Source: Buxus sempervirens (taxonomy: Eukaryota > Streptophyta > Magnoliopsida > Buxales > Buxaceae). From it: 64,000 nt of DNA. A program made the translations under genes and the position numbers. Location: contig OX387184.1 of NCBI GenBank assembly GCA_947561395.2, forward strand, positions 21,353,687-21,417,686, in the 5' to 3' direction. The notes beneath the pieces were generated by a model that was given only the letters and a program-made list of their open reading frames with translations, was not told where the DNA came from and did not search any database. Below are positions 33,401 through 37,396 of this stretch, piece after piece (positions within the stretch are counted from its first letter, which is position 1; each line of letters begins with the position of its first letter).

Positions 33401-35767
33401 CGCCTGCAAATTAATGAGGTCAAAACAAAACCATGGCTGCTCAAGCCCAAAAAATAAAGAGCAAACATGTCCAGCGCCCTGACAATTTACATCCAACTAA
33501 AAGTGGCAGTGCCTTGCTCTGATGTGTGAGAACAATTGATCATCCAGAACTCTTCAGGCTCATGCGCTTGTATCTCCCAGTACCGTTCCACGACAAAGCC
33601 AAGCGTTGGAAACTGAACAGGACAACAATAGTTATGTTAAATAACCCACTTTATAATTTAATGAAGTTTCATTAACCATCAAAAACAAAAAAAGAATCCA
33701 CTTTATAATCACAGTTGAGAAAGTACAGAAAGAAGGCTTTAGGCACTAAGGACCATCACTTGGAGTGATCATGAAAGCCTTGAGTGCCAGTGCGAAAACC
33801 AGAGTTAAATCTAAGCACAACCACTTTACATGGAAATAGATTAAATTTTTCGCAAGTCCACCCCCTATTGGGACCCTGCTTTGGAGAGACCTACAACAGT
33901 TTACAGTCCATTTTTATGATCCTTCTACTCTAGGCTTCAATTTTGTACAAACCTGACAAGGGCCATAACTTAAGACAAGATTCCTGTCATCAGTAGCAAA
34001 ATCAAGAATAAATGCATCCCTCAGCAGCATGGTCTGAAACCTAGTGAAAGAGGCTCCAATCCGAAGGTCTACTTCCTGCAAAAGGCTCAAAATCATTATC
34101 ACTGAGCATGTGACAAAAAAAGAAAATCGAGTAATAGCTAGAACCTTGGGAGAAAGACCAGATCAGACATAGATAATCAGTTATAGAGGACTTTTCCCCA
34201 AAGTGAGAGAAGAAAACGTGTTAAATAAATTTTGCCTCTAAGAATACAAACGACAATAATCATTCCACATCCAATGACCACATAATTGTGCAGGGACTTG
34301 TAAAAGTTTTGAAACTGAATTCCAACAAAATTCTAACCAGAAGATATAGGCTCCACCTGCCTAACATCCACCGCATCTGAAAATAGCTGATTTGGTCTAA
34401 CAAGATTCTGCACCGATTCGTGGATTTCCCTGATGTTTTCAGAAGCAAAATAAGGAGCCCTAAATTTAATAAATGGCATAGCAACAAAAAAGCTATCCTT
34501 ATATATTTTGTAGAAATTTTCCCTAACCCATATTGCTAACTCAATTCAAATTAAATGAAAATCTTACATAAAATATAAAATATTGACCCCTTAAAACCTG
34601 TCAATCAATGCAGAAAATCGAGCTCTCCATATATCAAGATGACGATTTACAACCAAGCAAGTCTCTACCACTTCAAAGGCAATGTTCTCCCCTTCTCTAT
34701 CACAATCAAGCCACAATACAAGCCACTTGCAATTCCTAGCTTCTTCCTCCAATGTCCTTTTAATATCCAACTTGTCCTACAACATAAAATGACCAAGAAA
34801 AAAATATCATGTTAAAATATTAATATAACAACCAATTAAAACTGTAACTTCTTACGCAGACTCAAATTAGTGACGATAGAGTTAAAATTCAACCAAACAG
34901 GTCATGCCACTTGATGAAATGCTTCCACAGGACAACCAAACTGCATTTACTAAAGAGGTTTAATATTCTTTAAAGTTAACGTTACATTCAAAAATACAAA
35001 TATGATATGTGCTTTTCAACGCTACTGAGAAAAGCCAGTAAAACAATCATAATTAACACGGAAATCAAACAAGCCCCAATTTCTTGAAAAAAGGTTTCCA
35101 TGCCGGAAGCTAACTGCAGTTGCAACTAGCTCGGCCAATACACTATAATTCGACAATCAAACCCTAACCACGTCAAATAGATAAACGTCAATTTATCCTA
35201 TGCAAAACGGTTATACAATGACGACTAATTAAAACCTCAACTTCTCCTTATGCTGACTAGAATTAGCCCTAATACTAACATGGCAACCAGGTAAGCACCA
35301 GTCGCTCGAGTAAATGATGCCACAGCACCACCAAACAGCATTCGTTGCAACAGAACAACCAAACTGCATTCACCGTTGAGATCTGAAGTCCAACAATTAA
35401 ACCCAATCTAGTTGGTTTTCCATATTTCAAAAGAAAATGCATCTGGAATAAAAAGGGTATGACTGAAACCCACCTCGGGAACGTACTTCCGAACCGGAGC
35501 GCGGTAGAGATCGGCAGGGTCACAGGAATGCCACTTCCGGTACCTATCGTCGAATTCGAGCTCCATGAGATGACCGGTGACGGAGGTGACCAGCATGTGG
35601 CATGGTTGGCCACGAATGGCGTAGTTGAACTCGAATATCTTGTTGTACCGAGACCGTCCTTCTCTCACGCGGAGTCCTTGGTTACGAGATAGGATTCCGG
35701 CAACGGCTTTGGCAACCGATGGCTTCTCGGCCACGTTTAGTACCCGGATGGTACGGCCGGCGGACAT
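1..35767 (-). CDS. TOP3A: DNA topoisomerase 3-alpha gene (5' part, exons 1-13; 3' end outside window)
   Basis: Type IA topoisomerase that cuts and rejoins single strands; in the RTR complex (RecQ helicase, TOP3A, RMI1) it dissolves double Holliday junctions in the nucleus. Thirteen exons were joined by reading conserved protein segments and GT-AG borders: 35767-35474, 34776-34598, 34429-34357, 34075-33953, 33612-33491, 33403-33331, 33238-33122, 31634-31551, 23018-22839, 22708-22580, 4840-4766, 2512-2423, 2308-2204. All junction phases match and the 548 codons are open. Key motifs are [10 protein letters not shown] and [13 protein letters not shown] (Toprim acidic residues) and [12 protein letters not shown] (active-site Tyr). 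The ATG at 35767 is chosen because an in-frame TAG lies 12 codons upstream (35801-35803). The next exon, which should begin with a GEAL-type segment, was not found in 1-2203. Introns 8 (8.5 kb) and 10 (17.7 kb) are swollen by retrotransposons, yet all borders look intact, so the gene is probably functional. Confidence 0.93.
958..1145 (+). mobile_element. SINE, family A copy 1
   Basis: Begins near GGACCCATCACTTGGTGTGA and ends near CAGGTTATGATC. The head TTGGTGTGATGGCAAAAGCC resembles a tRNA-type A box, and GAGTTTGAGTGCAG sits in the B-box position. Related copies lie at about 1815 and 33740, all on the plus strand. Confidence 0.55.
1341..1698 (+). mobile_element. hAT-like MITE
   Basis: Ends are imperfect inverted repeats: TAGTGATGGCAATGGGGC at the left and TTGTTGCCATTCCTA at the right. 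The interior is rich in GGGTT / AACCC phrases typical of this non-autonomous hAT family. No clear 8-bp target duplication, so probably old. Confidence 0.5.
1815..2010 (+). mobile_element. SINE, family A copy 2
   Basis: Shares CACCTTGGTGTGATGGCAAA at its head and a tail with CTTAAGACCTGCTTTGAT and GGCTATGATCC with the copy at 958. Diverged, on the plus strand. Confidence 0.5.
2204..2308 (-). CDS. TOP3A: TOP3A exon 13
   Basis: 35 codons: [35 protein letters not shown], ending at CTC|GTAAAT. The motif [14 protein letters not shown] is conserved in all eukaryotic TOP3A. The Phe after LLDR is unusual; many relatives have Gly there. Confidence 0.94.
2423..2512 (-). CDS. TOP3A: TOP3A exon 12
   Basis: 30 codons: [30 protein letters not shown]. 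The [13 protein letters not shown] motif is diagnostic of topoisomerase III. Acceptor GTCCAG, donor AAG|GTGAGG. Confidence 0.95.
2513..4765 (-). other. TOP3A intron 11
   Basis: About 2.25 kb of AT-rich sequence. No coding segment or classifiable repeat was recognised. Confidence 0.5.
4766..4840 (-). CDS. TOP3A: TOP3A exon 11
   Basis: 25 codons: [20 protein letters not shown] then LFGQQ. The phase matches exon 10 although the two lie 17.7 kb apart. Acceptor TTCCAG, donor CAG|GTATAC. Confidence 0.94.
4949..5006. repeat. (TG)n microsatellite
   Basis: Interrupted TG dinucleotide run in TOP3A intron 10, just upstream (on the minus strand) of exon 11. Apparent open frames here come from the repeat. 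Confidence 0.9.
5232..6238 (-). repeat. 3' LTR of non-autonomous element
   Basis: 1007-bp direct repeat of 12002-13008, starting TGTAGGTGCC and ending CATCTACA. It carries a TATA-like TATAAATATAAG (minus strand, about 5655-5670). The identical 75-residue open frames in both LTRs are not genes. Confidence 0.93.
6239..6255 (-). promoter_or_regulatory. Polypurine tract of LTR element
   Basis: Minus-strand AAAAGGGGGCTTAA directly upstream of the 3' LTR, the usual plus-strand DNA primer site. It fixes the element's orientation. Confidence 0.7.
6668..7400. repeat. Polypyrimidine/polypurine tract
   Basis: About 700 bp of C/T-rich plus strand (TTCTCTC phrases and T runs) inside the non-autonomous element. 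The Ser/Phe/Leu-rich and Lys/Glu/Arg-rich open frames here are compositional. Confidence 0.8.
7590..8125. repeat. Tandem array 1, ~90-bp units
   Basis: Five to six diverged units built on CGTGCCCGCAGGGCCACAAG followed by GGGCTTGGCTTGA and GAACTCGCGCCCGCTGGAAG. GC-rich compared with its surroundings and internal to the non-autonomous LTR element. Confidence 0.85.
8126..9690 (-). other. Internal unclassified part of non-autonomous LTR element
   Basis: Between the two tandem arrays. No protein domain was recognised on either strand. The short open frames here lack family motifs. Confidence 0.5.
9690..10590. repeat. Tandem array 2, ~75-bp units (about 12 copies)
   Basis: Unit core is GGAATGTGGCTCCCGTCAAG, then CTCGTCAGCGAGATCGGTGC and CATACACAAACC. 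The core is well conserved while the spacers alternate between CATTGGCATTGATAATGAAA and CTTGGCTAATCTCTTTTTTG types, giving unit lengths of about 67-87 bp. On the minus strand some frames read [15 protein letters not shown] repeatedly. Twelve starts were counted from 9696 to 10537. Confidence 0.9.
11169..11543 (-). CDS. second gag-like ORF of non-autonomous LTR element
   Basis: 124 codons, beginning two bases after the stop of the previous frame and in a different frame, so the two may be one gag split by a frameshift. Residues around [20 protein letters not shown] resemble the segment that precedes the conserved core of plant Gypsy gag proteins (inference from memory of family patterns). No catalytic domain. 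Confidence 0.4.
   Translation of the reverse strand: MAKATRSCGVLQNAPNLATATTFGKSSQSQPRNQQKEDARNEVNSHGAKASLQQNSDLRVVYHDMNAYIEEMYWMMLEKFVDKKPARQPGGVVERQDPLSNIITSKLAEKSVKFVTRSYLRGVL
11548..11937 (-). CDS. gag-like leader ORF of non-autonomous LTR element
   Basis: 129-codon frame starting about 65 bp after the 5' [23 protein letters not shown], a Gln/Ser/Thr-rich stretch, then a helical-looking segment with [20 protein letters not shown]. Its position at the element's 5' end is that of gag in Ty3/Gypsy elements, but no zinc knuckle or other defining motif is present. It is probably a gag relic or a non-autonomous element protein. Confidence 0.5.
   Translation of the reverse strand: MARARTTRDEQSDLADVASGGCSQHQQAPAHDGNANTPSAQSTQHTSGLVETTQELTQILATFHDWNMRVKELFHIIHTKHPEESRLLVEELPEQHKILSGSVAGKEETKPGDYITMTDFESLLRRRYF
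11981..12001 (-). promoter_or_regulatory. Primer-binding-site region of LTR element
   Basis: Minus-strand TAGCGACTCCACTAGGGA starts five bases after the 5' LTR. The same TAGCGACTCCA at the same 5-nt spacing follows the LTR ending at 30813. The primer tRNA was not identified. Confidence 0.55.
12002..13008 (-). repeat. 5' LTR of non-autonomous element
   Basis: Direct repeat of 5232-6238, read as essentially identical. On the minus strand this is the upstream LTR, with the TATA-like TATAAATATAAG near 12425-12440 that would drive the element. Confidence 0.93.
13469..13530 (+). mobile_element. 22-bp L1-type 3'-end insertion with 20-bp target duplication
   Basis: AAAATCCAATTCCATAATTT occurs at 13469-13488 and again at 13511-13530. 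Between them lies only TCTCTCATTACTTATC plus A residues, matching the 3' ends of L1 copies in this window. The paralogous LTR at 20018-20037 has the empty site. Confidence 0.85.
14447..14928. other. ~480-bp insertion in the left Gypsy LTR
   Basis: Present in the left LTR and absent from the right LTR, where the flanks join at about 19095. AT-rich. No terminal repeat or duplication was seen. It could equally be a deletion from the right arm. Confidence 0.55.
16055..16785 (-). pseudogene. Gypsy chromovirus integrase C-terminus and chromodomain (minus copy)
   Basis: Downstream end of a Ty3/Gypsy pol. Frame 16485-16270 carries [20 protein letters not shown] and [16 protein letters not shown], the integrase C-terminal GPF/Y module. 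Frame 16258-16055 carries [18 protein letters not shown] and [18 protein letters not shown], the chromodomain tail that targets chromatin. Stops and shifts separate them. Upstream it breaks off in a scrambled junction near 16785-17035. The polypurine tract and LTR follow at once, so this is the 3' end of one element. Confidence 0.85.
16786..17035. other. Junction between inverted Gypsy fragments
   Basis: Starts with a repeated integrase scrap (ACCGTACAAAGCTTCAAACG, also seen near 16655 in variant form), then about 200 bp not recognisable as either Gypsy arm. This is the loop of the inverted repeat. Confidence 0.55.
17036..17974 (+). pseudogene. Gypsy chromovirus integrase and chromodomain (plus copy)
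   Basis: Reads [33 protein letters not shown], then a stop. GRP-type and GPF-type integrase segments follow with further stops, and the open frame 17771-17974 is the chromodomain ([36 protein letters not shown]). HPQTDG and the SDRD motif are integrase core. Several internal stops make it inactive. It is the inverted counterpart of 16055-16785 and leads into the LTR at 18069. Confidence 0.88.
18069..20225 (+). mobile_element. Gypsy chromovirus LTR (plus), right arm of inverted pair
   Basis: Starts TGTGGAGCTCCAGTC after a degraded purine tract and probably ends near GGTGGTACACA. It is highly similar, in inverted orientation, to 13320-15960. No matching 5' LTR or 5' pol was found, so only the 3' half of this element is present. 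Confidence 0.8.
20421..20840 (+). mobile_element. Copia-type LTR with primer-binding site
   Basis: LTR 20421-20827 has perfect 8-bp terminal inverted repeats, TGTCAATT...AATTGACA, and is followed immediately by TGGTATCAGGGCC, the initiator-Met tRNA primer site of Copia elements (one mismatch). No gag or pol follows; the sequence passes into L1-like DNA, so this is a remnant. Confidence 0.8.
20890..21195 (+). pseudogene. L1-type LINE 3' fragment
   Basis: An open stretch (ending at 21019) includes [15 protein letters not shown], similar to [14 protein letters not shown] of the L1 fragment at 24640. The tail TTTATTATCTATCAGAAAAA resembles other L1 3' ends here. Too short for a catalytic domain. 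Confidence 0.5.
21588..21841 (-). mobile_element. 5'-truncated L1 3'-end insertion with 15-bp target duplication
   Basis: Direct repeats ACTCAGAGATACATT at 21588-21602 and 21827-21841 flank 224 bp that begin with poly(T) and continue ATCGGTAATAATAGAG, i.e. an L1 3' end inserted on the minus strand. It landed in or beside an older L1 RNase H fragment. Confidence 0.85.
21850..22340 (-). pseudogene. L1-type LINE RNase H fragment
   Basis: The minus strand reads [35 protein letters not shown] and, further on, [10 protein letters not shown], the pattern of the plant L1 RNase H domain that follows the reverse transcriptase. Interrupted by stops. Confidence 0.7.
22580..22708 (-). CDS. TOP3A: TOP3A exon 10
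   Basis: 43 codons: [20 protein letters not shown], then [20 protein letters not shown] and [19 protein letters not shown] and the SASGR segment match the gate domain of plant TOP3A. Donor GCA|GTAAGC opens the 17.7-kb intron 10. Confidence 0.95.
22839..23018 (-). CDS. TOP3A: TOP3A exon 9
   Basis: 60 codons from [20 protein letters not shown] to ESGWTQDHH, containing [20 protein letters not shown], the conserved [12 protein letters not shown] motif of topoisomerase III. Acceptor ATGTAG, donor CAT|GTAGGC. Confidence 0.95.
24600..25170 (+). pseudogene. L1-type LINE 3' end with RNase H remnant and poly(A)
   Basis: Frames 24536-24775 and 24757-25020 include [14 protein letters not shown] and [19 protein letters not shown] then [20 protein letters not shown]; the VPREAD..A..LAKHG pattern is the C-terminal part of plant L1 RNase H. 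It ends CATTATACATC plus poly(A) near 25147-25163. 5'-truncated and frameshifted. Confidence 0.75.
25932..25973. repeat. Near-perfect 20-bp-arm hairpin
   Basis: GGGTGTAAGCCCTTATTTTA is followed directly by TAAAATAAGGGCTTTACACC C, its reverse complement with one extra T. This is inside TOP3A intron 8, next to further TTTTCTCC/AAGAAAA inverted material. It may be the centre of a degraded MITE. Confidence 0.85.
26546..27101 (-). pseudogene. Duplicated C-terminal fragment of ASHH2-like gene
   Basis: Homologous to 49911-50464. The open part (26924-26649) reads [55 protein letters not shown], parallel to the parent exon with scattered substitutions. Outside that part the coding frame is broken. 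It lacks any promoter or upstream exon and is not expected to encode a protein on its own. Confidence 0.88.
27388..27418. repeat. (TA)n microsatellite
   Basis: Uninterrupted TA dinucleotides just before the A-tail of the chimeric retroposon, probably grown within an L1 3' UTR. Confidence 0.9.
27513..27538. repeat. 26-bp palindrome
   Basis: GCACCGAAACCA and TGGTTTCGGTGC are 12-bp perfect arms around a 2-bp centre, inside TOP3A intron 8, about 60 bp from the chimeric retroposon. Confidence 0.85.
28299..30834 (+). mobile_element. Large LTR with downstream primer region (Ogre/Tat-like)
   Basis: A putative LTR of about 2.5 kb runs from TGTAGACAACTG (28299) to CACCTCTCA (30813). It has a TATA box CTATAAATA (29098-29106), and TAGCGACTCCA lies 5 nt beyond its end, exactly as in the element at 5232-13008. 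Only about 150 bp of interior follows and no second LTR was found, so it is a truncated or recombined copy, antisense to TOP3A. Confidence 0.65.
28865..29090. repeat. Cluster of CCGTATTTGAAATACGG palindromes
   Basis: At least five near-palindromes of the type GCCCGTATTTGAAATACGGG (for example near 28889, 29008, 29035 and 29067) lie just upstream of the LTR TATA box. A related set (CCGTATTAAAATTACGG) is at 30068. Each can form a hairpin. Confidence 0.8.
31551..31634 (-). CDS. TOP3A: TOP3A exon 8, catalytic tyrosine
   Basis: 28 codons: [20 protein letters not shown] then FSTRTDLH. The Tyr of SYPRTETDS is the residue that links covalently to the cleaved DNA strand in type IA enzymes. Acceptor ATTAG|G, donor CAT|GTAGGT, which opens the 8.5-kb intron 8. 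Confidence 0.95.
31635..33121 (-). other. TOP3A intron 7
   Basis: 1.5 kb. A degenerate TTG/ATT-type trinucleotide tract occurs at 31681-31742. Nothing else was recognised. Confidence 0.5.
33122..33238 (-). CDS. TOP3A: TOP3A exon 7
   Basis: 39 codons: [39 protein letters not shown]. The [12 protein letters not shown] and SSEHTMK segments are family signatures just before the catalytic exon. Donor AAG|GTGAAA. Confidence 0.95.
33331..33403 (-). CDS. TOP3A: TOP3A exon 6
   Basis: 73 nt encoding (M)[20 protein letters not shown] and PTAT. Acceptor TTGCAG, donor ACT|GTATGT. Intron 6 up to exon 7 is only 92 bp. Confidence 0.93.
33491..33612 (-). CDS. TOP3A: TOP3A exon 5
   Basis: 122 nt encoding [20 protein letters not shown] followed by [20 protein letters not shown]. 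It ends within a Met codon (AT|GTAAAT) that exon 6 completes with G. Confidence 0.94.
33646..33709 (+). mobile_element. 40-bp L1-type 3'-end insertion with 12-bp target duplication
   Basis: CCACTTTATAAT at 33646-33657 and 33698-33709 flank 40 bp ending CATTAACCATC plus an A-rich tail, the same kind of end as the larger L1 copies here. It lies in the TOP3A intron between exons 4 and 5. Confidence 0.75.
33740..33930 (+). mobile_element. SINE, family A copy 3
   Basis: GGACCATCACTTGGAGTGAT, then GAAAGCCTTGAGTGCC, CCCTATTGGGACCCTGCTTT and TATGATCCTTC follow the plan of the copies at 958 and 1815. It is in the same TOP3A intron as the 40-bp L1 tail. Confidence 0.55.
33953..34075 (-). CDS. TOP3A: TOP3A exon 4
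   Basis: 41 codons: [20 protein letters not shown], then a short variable stretch and [18 protein letters not shown] and SYGPCQ are highly conserved in type IA topoisomerases. Acceptor TTGCAG, donor CAG|GTTTGT. Confidence 0.95.
34357..34429 (-). CDS. TOP3A: TOP3A exon 3
   Basis: 73 nt encoding (R)[24 protein letters not shown] up to GCAG|GTGGAG. This links the Toprim domain to the first part of the gate domain and restores phase 0 after exon 2. Confidence 0.92.
34598..34776 (-). CDS. TOP3A: TOP3A exon 2, Toprim DxD
   Basis: 179 nt that begin [18 protein letters not shown] and contain [19 protein letters not shown], with the acidic metal-binding residues of the Toprim fold. Acceptor TTGTAG, donor AG|GTTTTA. 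It ends inside an arginine codon that exon 3 completes. Confidence 0.95.
34777..35473 (-). other. TOP3A intron 1
   Basis: About 700 bp with GTGGGT donor and TTGTAG acceptor. No feature was recognised. Confidence 0.6.
35474..35767 (-). CDS. TOP3A: TOP3A exon 1, Toprim N-terminus
   Basis: 98 codons from the start Met. The segment [18 protein letters not shown] carries the first Toprim glutamate (in EKPS). [12 protein letters not shown] and [15 protein letters not shown] follow, all typical of eukaryotic topoisomerase III. It ends ...KYVPE at a GTGGGT donor, phase 0. Confidence 0.95.
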
Positions 35768-35919
35768 TGCCGCCCGGAAGTGACGGATTGACGATTCCGA
35801 CTAGGGAAGGAGGAATGTAACCGGGCTGTGCTTCTTCGTTTCAAGATGCCATTGGCCGCTTGACAACGTTGAGAAACGGAGGTTTTGAGTCTTTTGAGTG
35901 TTCCTTTCCCGCCGAGGCT
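35768..35919 (-). promoter_or_regulatory. TOP3A 5' leader / proximal upstream region
   Basis: About 150 bp of relatively GC-rich sequence between the TOP3A start codon and a fold-back element that begins near 35920. It must contain the 5' UTR and perhaps the core promoter. No clear TATA box was seen. Confidence 0.35.
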
Positions 35920-36645
35920 TTGTTTGGTTGGAACCTTGGATTTGCGAGAAATGAAAAGAAAACTAAAAAGAAAAAAAAAAAAAGAAGAGAAAAGAAAAGA
36001 AAAATACTGATTTTCTTTTCTTTTCTTATATTTTGATAAGATGAGAAATGAGAAGAAAAAATATATATATTTTAGTAAAGATGATGGGTTGGGGCGGTGG
36101 ACAATGGTGCCGAGTGGCAGTGGGTGATGGTGGTGGCGACGGGTGGTAGTGGGTAGTGGTGGTGGCGGGCGATGGTGGTGGTGGCAGTTGTTGGCGGTGG
36201 TCGGTGGTGGTGGCAGGAGATGGTGGTGGTGGTGGGCGGTGGTAGCGGTTGGTTGGCAGTGGTGGCAACTAGTGGTGGTGGTGGGCGGTGGTGGCAACTA
36301 GTGGTGGTGGTGGGCGGTGGTGGCAAATGGTGGTGGTGGTAGGTGATGGTGGTCGGCAATAGTGGCGGGTAATGGTGGGCTATGGTGGTGGTAGGTGATG
36401 TGTTATAGTGGTGGTGGATGGTGCTAGTGGTGGGATGGGTGGGTGGTGTGAATAATGATAAATGATGGTAAATTTTCTTTTCTTTCAAAATTCCTACCTT
36501 TTTTGAGAGAAATTTTTTTACATTGGAGAGAAGGAGGAAGAGAAAATCTCATTTTTCTTCACTTAAACCAAACAAAAGAAAAGAAAATTTTAGCAGTTTC
36601 TTTTCTTTTCTCCCCAAATCCAGGATTCCAAACACTGCCTGAAGA
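35920..36645. mobile_element. Fold-back MITE-like element with GGT core, upstream of TOP3A
   Basis: Left end GTTTGGTTGGAACCTTGGAT then AAATGAAAAGAAAA. Right end TTTTCTTTTCTCCCC then AAATCCAGGATTCCAAACAC, the reverse complement with mismatches. The middle is a purine-rich/pyrimidine-rich stem and the GGT tract at 36080-36445. A further partial module (CCCTTGGAACCTAATTTGGG) sits at 36675. It lies 150 bp upstream of the TOP3A start codon. Confidence 0.6.
36080..36445. repeat. Degenerate (GGT)n tract
   Basis: About 365 bp of GGTGGTGGTGGGCGGTGG-type repeat on the plus strand. His/Pro/Thr-rich open frames on the minus strand come from the repeat and are not genes. Confidence 0.92.
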
Positions 36646-37396
36646 CTCTTTATCTTTGTCTTTGACAATCAAACCCTTGGAACCTAATTTGGGGAGAAAA
36701 GAAAAAAAAACCCCTAAAAAAAGGAAAAAATAAATTCCAATGTTTGGGGGAGATTGAGAAATGACAAGAAAAGAAAAATATAATTTAGTAAGCCACATAT
36801 CACAAGCCCCTACAAGACCTATTCTTGATTCGATTGGGTTGAGAATGAGGTAGAGCTAAACCCGCATATGCATCAAAGTATTTTAGTGTTTTTCAATTAA
36901 AATATAATAAATGCATGTTTATTTATAATTCTGCCATTGTGTGCTTTTTTTTTAAACCTTTGCTGAATGTAAGTATAATATAAATCTTGAATTAGAATCT
37001 CATATATATGCTAGGCATCATTCGAAAAGCGATGCATTATAATATAATCCGATTGTAATAAGAAATGATAAAGGTTAGGCTAAGGAGTCCTATGTGAATG
37101 ATGCATTGCAACCACTTAGTTTTTGTCAGACGCAAGCAATGGATCTCACATTAAGCTGGACAAACGGGAGTTAAGAAGCTAGTGCAAATGAGTATGGTGC
37201 ACTTAGATACTTTAAATATAGGAACTTCAACATATATAAAATAAAACTATATTTATAGATGCTATTAATAGAAGACAGATAAATACAGTGTCATTTACAA
37301 TGAAACTAAATTGAAAGAAGATAAGGCTGAGAAGGTTAACGAGCATAAACTTTTGTATGTAGGAAAAGTTAACAAGATAAATGGGTGGGAATAATA
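36646..37396. other. Intergenic, unclassified
   Basis: Starts with another A-rich module of the fold-back type (to about 36790), then AT-rich sequence with no recognised coding region or repeat ends. Confidence 0.45.

Noticed and set aside
35408..35473. TOP3A exon 1 extended to 35408 (reading ...[13 protein letters not shown])
   Set aside because: A GT donor follows KYVPE and exon 2 (DKLDIKRTL...) restores the family sequence, so the extension is intron.
1..35767. TOP3A as a dead pseudogene because of its retrotransposon load
   Set aside because: Thirteen exons keep matching phases, intact splice sites and no stop in 548 codons, which argues for a working gene.
35474..35767. Horizontal transfer of a bacterial-type topoisomerase
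   Set aside because: The Toprim topoisomerase is a normal nuclear plant gene with many introns and eukaryote-type sequence.
36026..36488. His/Pro/Thr-rich open frames on the minus strand (up to 186 residues)
   Set aside because: They are translations of the GGT/CCA microsatellite and adjoining A-rich arms; several frames are open at once and no domain is present.
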